Shown here: piece after piece, positions 6,424 to 11,280 of the stretch
Layout: the number at the start of each line of letters is the position of its first letter
Numbering within the stretch: the first letter of the stretch is position 1
NCBI GenBank assembly: GCA_003220975.1
Contig: QHTX01000135.1
Span: forward strand, 1-11,280
DNA from: Gemmatimonadota bacterium
GTDB lineage: Bacteria; Gemmatimonadota; Gemmatimonadetes; Gemmatimonadales; GWC2-71-9
Direction of reading: 5' to 3'
DNA length: 11,280 nucleotides
The notes under the pieces: model-generated
The model's database searches: none
Told to the model about the DNA's origin: nothing
What the model saw: only the letters and a program-made list of their open reading frames with translations
Program-made: the position numbers and the translations under genes

Positions 6424-6429
6424 GAGGAG
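6424..6429 (+). promoter_or_regulatory. Ribosome binding site deciding the start of the first OmpA gene
   Basis: GAGGAG lies seven bases before ATG 6437. It supports that ATG over the in-frame GTG at 6422, which would overlap the site itself and add five residues ahead of a normal signal peptide. Confidence 0.75.
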
Positions 6430-6436
6430 TCGCCCC

Positions 6437-7882
6437 ATGCGGACACTCGTCGTCGCGGGACTGGCGGTCGCGTGCGGAGCGGCGCGCCTGGGCGCGCAAC
6501 AGCGCGCGCATCAGTTCGAGCTCGGCGCGTTCGGCTCGTTCACGCGCTATGACCGGGCGTTCAATCTCGACAACCAGATCGGCGGCGGGGCCCGCCTCGG
6601 CTACTTCTTCAACGACGTCGTCAGCACGGAGCTCGACGCGGGCTATCAGAATCCGAGCCCGAAGGCCGGGGGGGGATCGCCAACGCTGGCCCTCGGCAGC
6701 GCGAGTCTGGTCCTGAACTTCGGCGGCACGCGCAACGTCTTCTACCTGCTCAGCGGCTACTCGCGGCTCGACTTCGAGAAGAACGCGCCCTACCGCTTCA
6801 CCGACAACGCGGTCCATGGCGCCCTGGGCGACCGGGTGTTCCTCGGCGACGATGCCGCGCTGCGCTTCGAAGTGCGCGCCATCTACGCCCCCAGTACCGA
6901 GTTCGCCAGCGGAGACTGGGCCGGCCACGTCGTCGGCTCGCTCGGCCTGTCGCTCTTCATGGGGGGCGGGCCGCCGCCCGACTTGGACCACGACGGCGTC
7001 CCCGACAAGCGGGACGCCTGTCCCAACACGCCGCGCGGGGCCACCGTCGACCCGCGCGGCTGCCCGTCCGACGCCGACCACGACGGGGTGTACGACGGCC
7101 TCGACCAGTGCCCCAACACCCCGGCCGGCGCCACGGTGGATAGCAAAGGCTGCGCGCTCGACTCGGATGGCGACGGCGTGCCCGACGGGATCGATCAGTG
7201 CGGCAACACGCCCCCCGGCGCCCACGTGGACGCAAAGGGGTGCCCCGTGGACTCGGACGCAGACGGCGTCGCGGACGGGATCGACCAGTGCCCCAACACG
7301 CCGCCCGGCGCCACCGTGGATGCGAAAGGCTGCCCCCTGGACTCGGACGGCGATGGCGTGCCCGACGGCATCGACAAGTGCCCCAATACGCCGCCCGGGA
7401 CGGAAGTGGACAGCGTCGGCTGCCAGCGCTTCAAGGATTCGGACGGTGACGGCGTGGACGACACCAAGGACAAGTGCCCCGGCACCGCGCCCGGCACCAA
7501 GGTCGACGCGGCGGGCTGCCCGATCCTGTTCACGCCGGAGCGCACCCCGGTGATCCTGCGCGGCGTCACCTTCGAGACCGGGAAGTCGGCGCTGAAGCCC
7601 GAGTCCAACACGGTGCTCGACATCGTCGCGCAATCGCTGATCGCGAATCCGGACATCCGTATCGAGATCGCGGGGTACACGGACAATACCGGCTCTTCCG
7701 CGACCAACCTGCGACTCTCGCAGGCCCGAGCCGCCGCGGTGCAGGCCTATCTCGCGAGCCAGGGCGTCGCGCCGGGCCGCATGACCGCGAAGGGATACGG
7801 TGCGAGCTCTCCGATCGCGGCGAACACGACGGCCGCGGGCCGCGCCCAGAACCGCCGCGTCGAGCTGCACCAGTTGCCGTGA
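6437..7882 (+). CDS. OmpA-family outer-membrane protein with six thrombospondin type 3 repeats (paralogue 1)
   Basis: Probable outer-membrane protein linking the membrane to peptidoglycan; 481 residues. A signal peptide (1 to about 20, MRTLVVAGLAVACGAARLGA) precedes an N-terminal beta-barrel-type region of about 155 residues (FELGAFGSFTRYD...GGGARLGYF...) that is rich in alternating aromatic and polar residues. A Gly/Pro hinge (GGGPPP) leads to six thrombospondin type 3 repeats (182-362). Each has a DxDxDGxxD calcium-binding loop and two cysteines. The C-terminal OmpA domain (about 370-481) contains TFETGKSAL, the motif NLRLSQARA, and ends NRRVELHQLP. Asp416 (YTDNTG) and Arg431, spaced as the diaminopimelate-binding pair of OmpA domains, are present. 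A clear ribosome binding site supports ATG 6437. The next gene is a paralogue 23 bases downstream. A run of eight guanines at 6668-6675 codes for Gly residues in the barrel region. Confidence 0.93.
   Translation: MRTLVVAGLAVACGAARLGAQQRAHQFELGAFGSFTRYDRAFNLDNQIGGGARLGYFFNDVVSTELDAGYQNPSPKAGGGSPTLALGSASLVLNFGGTRNVFYLLSGYSRLDFEKNAPYRFTDNAVHGALGDRVFLGDDAALRFEVRAIYAPSTEFASGDWAGHVVGSLGLSLFMGGGPPPDLDHDGVPDKRDACPNTPRGATVDPRGCPSDADHDGVYDGLDQCPNTPAGATVDSKGCALDSDGDGVPDGIDQCGNTPPGAHVDAKGCPVDSDADGVADGIDQCPNTPPGATVDAKGCPLDSDGDGVPDGIDKCPNTPPGTEVDSVGCQRFKDSDGDGVDDTKDKCPGTAPGTKVDAAGCPILFTPERTPVILRGVTFETGKSALKPESNTVLDIVAQSLIANPDIRIEIAGYTDNTGSSATNLRLSQARAAAVQAYLASQGVAPGRMTAKGYGASSPIAANTTAAGRAQNRRVELHQLP
6980..7522 (+). 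repeat. Six thrombospondin type 3 coding repeats, mostly 90-base units
   Basis: Units start at 6980, 7070, 7160, 7250, 7340 and 7436. The first four are 90 bases, the fifth is 96 because of two extra residues (ending CQRFK), and the last is 87. The consensus is D-S-D-G-D-G-V-P-D-G-I-D-Q-C-P-N-T-P. Acidic residues and cysteines are kept in every unit, but the DNA is clearly diverged between units, indicating older duplication than in the neighbouring paralogue. Confidence 0.9.
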
Positions 7883-7894
7883 GGCCAGGCGCTA

Positions 7895-7900
7895 GAGGAG
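7895..7900 (+). promoter_or_regulatory. Ribosome binding site deciding the start of the second OmpA gene
   Basis: GAGGAG lies five bases before ATG 7906, inside the 23-base gap after the upstream stop. It fixes the start at the signal peptide MRRMALLF. The frame stays open far upstream, antisense-like over the first paralogue, but that part is not coding. Confidence 0.75.
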
Positions 7901-7905
7901 CCGAC

Positions 7906-9537
7906 ATGAGAAGGATGGCGTTGCTGTTCGCTTCGCTCGTGCTGGGGGGTGGCGCCGGCGGTGTCGCGGCCCAGCACCGCGGTCAGTTCGAGGTCGGCGC
8001 GTTCGGCGCCTACACGCGCTACGACCCGGCCTTCGCCCTCAGCAACAAGGCCGGGGGCGGGGTACGGCTCGGCTACCTGATCGCCGACGTGATCGGCATC
8101 GAGGGCGACGTCGTGTTCCAGCCGGAGTACAGCGTGGTGAGCGGGGGCGCGACCACGACGCTCGAGCCGCTCATCGGCAGCGCCTCCCTGGTGTTCAACG
8201 TGGTGCACGCCGACCGGCTGATGGTGTACGCCCTGGGCGGCTACTCGTTGCTCGACTTCGGCACGCGGGCACCCTACAAGTTCACGGACAACGCGGCCCA
8301 CGGCGGAGCCGGCGTCCGGCTGTTCCTCTCCAACCGCATCGCGCTGCGGGTCGAAGGTCGCTTCATTTACACGCCCAGCACTCAGTCCACCTTCGGCCCC
8401 ACGAACCCGAGACACTACGTCGGGACCGCGGGACTATCGGTGTTCCACCTCGGGGGCGGGGGCGGGGGCCCGGCGAAGGACTCGGATGGGGACGGTGTCC
8501 CCGACAACAAGGATGCCTGCCCCAACACGCCGCTCGGCGCCCACGTGGACGCGAAGGGCTGCCCCATCGATTCAGACTCGGACGGCGTCCCCGACGGGAT
8601 CGATCAATGCCCCAACACCCCGGCCGGCGCCACCGTCGACGCCAAGGGCTGCCCCGCCGACTCGGACGGCGATGGCGTCCCTGACGGGATCGATCAGTGC
8701 CCCAACACCCCGGCCGGCGCCACCGTCGACGCCAAGGGCTGCCCCACCGACTCGGATGGCGATGGCGTCCCTGACGGGATCGATCAGTGTCCCAACACCC
8801 CGCCCGGCGCCACCGTCGACGCGAAAGGGTGCCCGGCCGACTCGGACGGCGACGGCGTGCCGGACGGCCTGGACAAGTGCCCGAACACTCCCCAGGGCGC
8901 GGTCGTGGACGCCAGCGGCTGCCCGCTCGACTCCGATCTCGACGGCGTGCCGGACGGCATCGACAAGTGCCCCAACACGCCACCCGGATCCAAGGTCGAC
9001 GCGACCGGGTGCCCGCTGCCCGCCGAGGCCGTACAGGCGGCGCCACAGCCCGCGCCGGCGCCGGCCGCGCCCGCCGCGCCCGCCGCGCCGCCCAAGTGCC
9101 CGCCCGCCCCGCCGGGAGCCCCGGTGGACGCCAACGGCTGCCTCATCCTGTTCGCGCCCGAGTCGGTGCGGGCGGCGGTGCCGGGAGCGCCGCCGCGGCC
9201 GACGCTGGTGCTGCGCGGCGTCAACTTCGAGACCAGCCGGTCGGCGTTGACGCGCGACTCGTACGTGGTGCTCGACGCGGTCGCGGCATCGTTGCTCGCG
9301 AATCCGGACATCCGGATCGAGATCGCGGGCTACACCGACAGCACCGGCACGAAGTTCGGGAACATGCGGCTGTCGCAGGGGCGCGCCGCGCGGGTGCGCG
9401 CATACCTCGCGAGCAAGGGCGTACTGCCCGCGCGCATGGTCGCCAAGGGCTACGGCGCCACGGGCTACATCGCTCCCAACGCGACCGCGGCGGGACGCGC
9501 GCAGAACCGGCGGGTGGAGCTGCACAAGCTTCCGTAA
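7906..9537 (+). CDS. OmpA-family outer-membrane protein with six and a half thrombospondin type 3 repeats (paralogue 2)
   Basis: Paralogue of the preceding gene, 543 residues, with the same architecture. It has a signal peptide (1 to about 22, MRRMALLFASLVLGG...VAA), a beta-barrel region (FEVGAFGAYTRYDPAFAL...), a poly-Gly hinge encoded by three CGGGGG units (8451-8468), six thrombospondin type 3 repeats (192-371) and a C-terminal OmpA domain (about 430-543). Asp478 and Arg493 keep the peptidoglycan-binding pair at the same spacing as in paralogue 1. The difference lies between repeats and OmpA domain: a Pro/Ala-rich linker (QPAPAPAAPAAPAAPP) leads into a degenerate seventh repeat (KCPPAPPGAPVDANGC) that lost its calcium loop but kept both cysteines. 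In the OmpA domain, bases 9298-9335 match 7643-7680 of the first gene at 36 of 38 positions. Likely co-transcribed with paralogue 1. The product probably spans from outer membrane to cell wall, with a Ca-dependent stiff stalk. Confidence 0.93.
   Translation: MRRMALLFASLVLGGGAGGVAAQHRGQFEVGAFGAYTRYDPAFALSNKAGGGVRLGYLIADVIGIEGDVVFQPEYSVVSGGATTTLEPLIGSASLVFNVVHADRLMVYALGGYSLLDFGTRAPYKFTDNAAHGGAGVRLFLSNRIALRVEGRFIYTPSTQSTFGPTNPRHYVGTAGLSVFHLGGGGGGPAKDSDGDGVPDNKDACPNTPLGAHVDAKGCPIDSDSDGVPDGIDQCPNTPAGATVDAKGCPADSDGDGVPDGIDQCPNTPAGATVDAKGCPTDSDGDGVPDGIDQCPNTPPGATVDAKGCPADSDGDGVPDGLDKCPNTPQGAVVDASGCPLDSDLDGVPDGIDKCPNTPPGSKVDATGCPLPAEAVQAAPQPAPAPAAPAAPAAPPKCPPAPPGAPVDANGCLILFAPESVRAAVPGAPPRPTLVLRGVNFETSRSALTRDSYVVLDAVAASLLANPDIRIEIAGYTDSTGTKFGNMRLSQGRAARVRAYLASKGVLPARMVAKGYGATGYIAPNATAAGRAQNRRVELHKLP
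8479..9018 (+). repeat. Six thrombospondin type 3 coding repeats, exact 90-base period
   Basis: Units start at 8479, 8569, 8659, 8749, 8839 and 8929. Units two and three share an exact 48-base run (8608-8655 and 8698-8745), and units three and four share an exact 32-base run (8668-8699 and 8758-8789). Overall, neighbouring inner units differ at only 8-9 of 90 bases, so they look recently duplicated or homogenised. Unit number may vary between strains. Confidence 0.93.
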
Positions 9538-9568
9538 GCAGTAAGCCGGACGGACGGCAGGACGACCA

Positions 9569-9634
9569 ACGGCTAGACGCGCAGACGCACAGCGGGGTTT
9601 CTGTTCACCGCGGCGCGTCTGTGCGTCTCGCCGT
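9569..9634. terminator. Long imperfect intergenic hairpin, possible bidirectional terminator or intergenic repeat
   Basis: Bases 9569-9595 pair with 9608-9634 across a 12-base loop. Over 27 positions there are 23 Watson-Crick pairs, one G-U pair and three mismatches. It starts 31 bases after the stop of the second OmpA gene and ends 74 bases before the peptidase ATG. No T-tract follows directly on either strand, so it is not a textbook intrinsic terminator; it may stop transcription, protect the mRNA 3' end, or belong to a dispersed repeat family. The arms have a GAC-rich short-period texture that begins already at about 9550. Confidence 0.5.
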
Positions 9635-9673
9635 GGCAGGTCCCGGCCCTATTCATGGCTGCTCCCGACCAGG

Positions 9674-9679
9674 TATTTT
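9674..9679 (+). promoter_or_regulatory. Possible -10 box for the S9 peptidase gene
   Basis: TATTTT is the only AT-rich hexamer between the hairpin and ATG 9709, and it would give a leader of about 22 bases. The -35 position (around ATTCAT, 9651-9656) is a poor match, so support is weak. Confidence 0.25.
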
Positions 9680-9708
9680 TCACGGCCGCTCACTCCGCGA
9701 GTCGCTCG

Positions 9709-11280
9709 ATGAAGCTCCGCTGGCTCCTGCTGCAGTTCCTGGCCGCTCCCCTGACCGCCCAGGTTGCTCCCCGCCCCTTCCAGGCCACCGACTACTACCG
9801 CCTCACATTCGTCGGCGAGCCGCGGCTCGCGCCGGACGCGCGGCGCGTGGCGTTCACGGTCACGACCGCGGTCGAAGACAAGGACCGGCGCCACAGCGAG
9901 ATCTGGATGGCGGCCACCGACGGCTCGGCGCCTGCATTCCGCTACACCAGCCCCGCCACCGAGGCGTCGAGCCCGGTGTGGTCGGCCGACGGGACGCTGC
10001 TGGCGTTCGCCAGCAAGCGCGAGGGGTTCGACGACGACGTGTGGTTCCTCCGCACCGGGACGCCGGGCGGCGAAGCGTTCCAGATCCGCGGCGTGCACGC
10101 GCTGCCGCTGTTCTCGCCGGACGGGAAATCGCTGTTGTACGGCTGGCGTGGCGCGGAGCCCGACAGTCTGAAGCAGCAGGCCTGGCGCAGCCGCGTCTCG
10201 CCCCTCGCCATCACACGCGGGCCTGACGTGAAGCGGTTTGACGGGCGAGTGTACACCTCGCTGCCGCTCGTCGAGGACGAGCGCGGCCTCGTGGCGCCCC
10301 GCGAGACACGACGCCCGCGGCATCTCTACCTCGTGCCGCCGTCCGGCGGCGAGCCGAGGCAGCTCACCGACGGCGACCTGAGCCAGATCGACCCCGCCTG
10401 GTCCCCCGACGGCCGCGCGGTCGCCTTCGTCCAAGACTCGACCGAGACCCAGGAGGTGCGCGCGCAGGTCCGGCCGCAGCTCTATGTGCTCGCGATCGCG
10501 GACGGCACGATCCGCAGGATCGCCACGCCGTATGCCGAGAGTCACGACCCCGCCTGGTCGCCCGACGGCAAAGCCGTCGCCTTCATTTGCTCGAAGGGGC
10601 GCGGCGAGGAAAACGACGTCTGCGTGGTCCCTGAGACCGGCGGCGCGACGCGCAACTTGACGGCCGCGTGGGGCCTCGATCCACAAGACCCGTTGTGGGC
10701 GCCGGACGGCCGGACGCTCTACTTCGCCGCCGAGACGCGCGGCAACATCCACCTGTTCGCCGTTGCCGCCGCCGGTGGCCCCGTGCGCCAAGTGACGACG
10801 GGGGAACGCCAGCTGGGGGGCTTCGGGCTGAGCCGCGATGGCCGCTCGCTGGCGTACACGGCGAGTGACGTCACGCATCCCGCGGAGCTCTACGTCGCGC
10901 CGCTGACCTCCGGCGGCGCGGGCGCCGATCGTCGGCTCACCACGTTCAACGACTCGCTCGTCGCCGGGCTCGCGACGATCCCGGCGGACTCGTTCTGGTT
11001 CCCGAGCGTCGGCGGCCTGCGCGTCGAGGCGTTCCTGATGCGTCCCTACGGCTACCGCGCGGGGAAGAGCTATCCGCTGATCCTGTACGTGCACGGCGGA
11101 CCGCACTGGAACTACGGCAACGTCTTCTTCCCCGAGATGCAAGTGCTCGCCGGGCAGGGATACTGGGTCTTGCTCGTCAACCCACGCGGCTCCACCGGAT
11201 ACGGACACGAGTTCACCTTCGCCTCGCGCGGGCGCTGGGGCATGGAGGACTATCAGGACTTGATGAAGGCGGTGGACGTC
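9709..11280 (+). CDS. Secreted S9-family (prolyl oligopeptidase-type) serine peptidase, C-terminus cut by window
   Basis: Exported peptidase expected to act in the periplasm or outside the cell on peptides; 524 codons are visible and the frame is open at the window edge. ATG 9709 begins a signal peptide (MKLRWLLLQFLAAPLTAQ, cleavage near residue 18). A beta-propeller follows, with WD40/TolB-like strands carrying PAWSPDG-type motifs (PVWSADG, PLFSPDG, two PAWSPDG copies, PLWAPDG and LSRDG). The alpha/beta hydrolase domain starts at about residue 440, with the HGGP oxyanion-hole motif at 462-465 and NPRGSTGYG at 491-499, both typical of the S9B/S9C dipeptidyl or acylaminoacyl peptidase branch. 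The nucleophile GxSxGG, Asp and His lie beyond the window, so activity cannot be confirmed. There is no strong ribosome binding site. The gene sits after the hairpin and is probably a separate transcription unit. Confidence 0.92.
   Translation, partial: MKLRWLLLQFLAAPLTAQVAPRPFQATDYYRLTFVGEPRLAPDARRVAFTVTTAVEDKDRRHSEIWMAATDGSAPAFRYTSPATEASSPVWSADGTLLAFASKREGFDDDVWFLRTGTPGGEAFQIRGVHALPLFSPDGKSLLYGWRGAEPDSLKQQAWRSRVSPLAITRGPDVKRFDGRVYTSLPLVEDERGLVAPRETRRPRHLYLVPPSGGEPRQLTDGDLSQIDPAWSPDGRAVAFVQDSTETQEVRAQVRPQLYVLAIADGTIRRIATPYAESHDPAWSPDGKAVAFICSKGRGEENDVCVVPETGGATRNLTAAWGLDPQDPLWAPDGRTLYFAAETRGNIHLFAVAAAGGPVRQVTTGERQLGGFGLSRDGRSLAYTASDVTHPAELYVAPLTSGGAGADRRLTTFNDSLVAGLATIPADSFWFPSVGGLRVEAFLMRPYGYRAGKSYPLILYVHGGPHWNYGNVFFPEMQVLAGQGYWVLLVNPRGSTGYGHEFTFASRGRWGMEDYQDLMKAVDV

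Noticed and set aside
6380..7870. Minus-strand frame of 496 codons with apparent periodic repeats
   Set aside because: The periodicity is the mirror of the thrombospondin type 3 coding repeats on the plus strand; no signal or domain of its own.
6980..9018. Regular repeats considered as a CRISPR or tandem non-coding array
   Set aside because: The 90-base period is in frame, the units encode DxDxDG calcium loops with paired cysteines, and there are no distinct spacers.
9649..11208. Minus-strand frame of 519 codons
   Set aside because: Antisense to the S9 peptidase, which has a signal peptide, propeller motifs and HGGP; the minus frame has Arg-rich shadow composition.

Overview
The window is very GC-rich bacterial DNA. 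It carries six complete genes and one gene cut at each end. No tRNA, rRNA, CRISPR array, transposase or phage gene was seen. The gene types (paired OmpA/thrombospondin-type-3 outer-membrane proteins with an '..AQ' signal-peptide end, a signal-peptide-bearing S9 peptidase, a kelch lipoprotein, a small Tyr/Arg-rich secreted protein) suggest a Gram-negative lineage such as Gemmatimonadota. That placement is an inference from style, not from a marker gene.

Minus-strand block (1-2727), in transcription order: a 76-residue SelW-like (Rdx family) selenoprotein with an in-frame UGA at codon 11 (2727-2497); a small Tyr/Arg-rich secreted protein (2393-2124) followed by a terminator-like hairpin; and a DEAH-type (DEIH-box) RNA helicase starting at GTG 1950 and running off the left edge. 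Standard gene callers would miss the selenoprotein because they read the UGA as a stop. A perfect 7-bp stem with a GGUCU loop 21 bases after the UGA fits a bacterial SECIS element.

Plus-strand block (2789-9537): a divergent promoter region of only 61 bases separates the selenoprotein from a membrane chemoreceptor-like protein (multi-TM + GAF + methyl-accepting signalling domain). It is followed closely by an IPT/TIG-kelch lipoprotein and two tandem OmpA paralogues, each with a beta-barrel, six thrombospondin type 3 calcium-binding repeats and a peptidoglycan-binding OmpA domain. Gaps are 13, 53 and 23 bases, so these four could be co-transcribed. Most products act at the envelope: sensing, an outer-membrane or periplasmic lipoprotein, and outer membrane-peptidoglycan anchoring.

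Right end: a long imperfect hairpin (9569-9634) lies between the OmpA pair and an S9-family secreted peptidase (9709 onward). The window cuts that peptidase just after its HGGP motif, before the nucleophile serine. The longest gene-free stretches are about 170 bases (1951-2123 and 9538-9708), and each contains a hairpin. The strongest result is the hidden selenoprotein with its SECIS-like hairpin.
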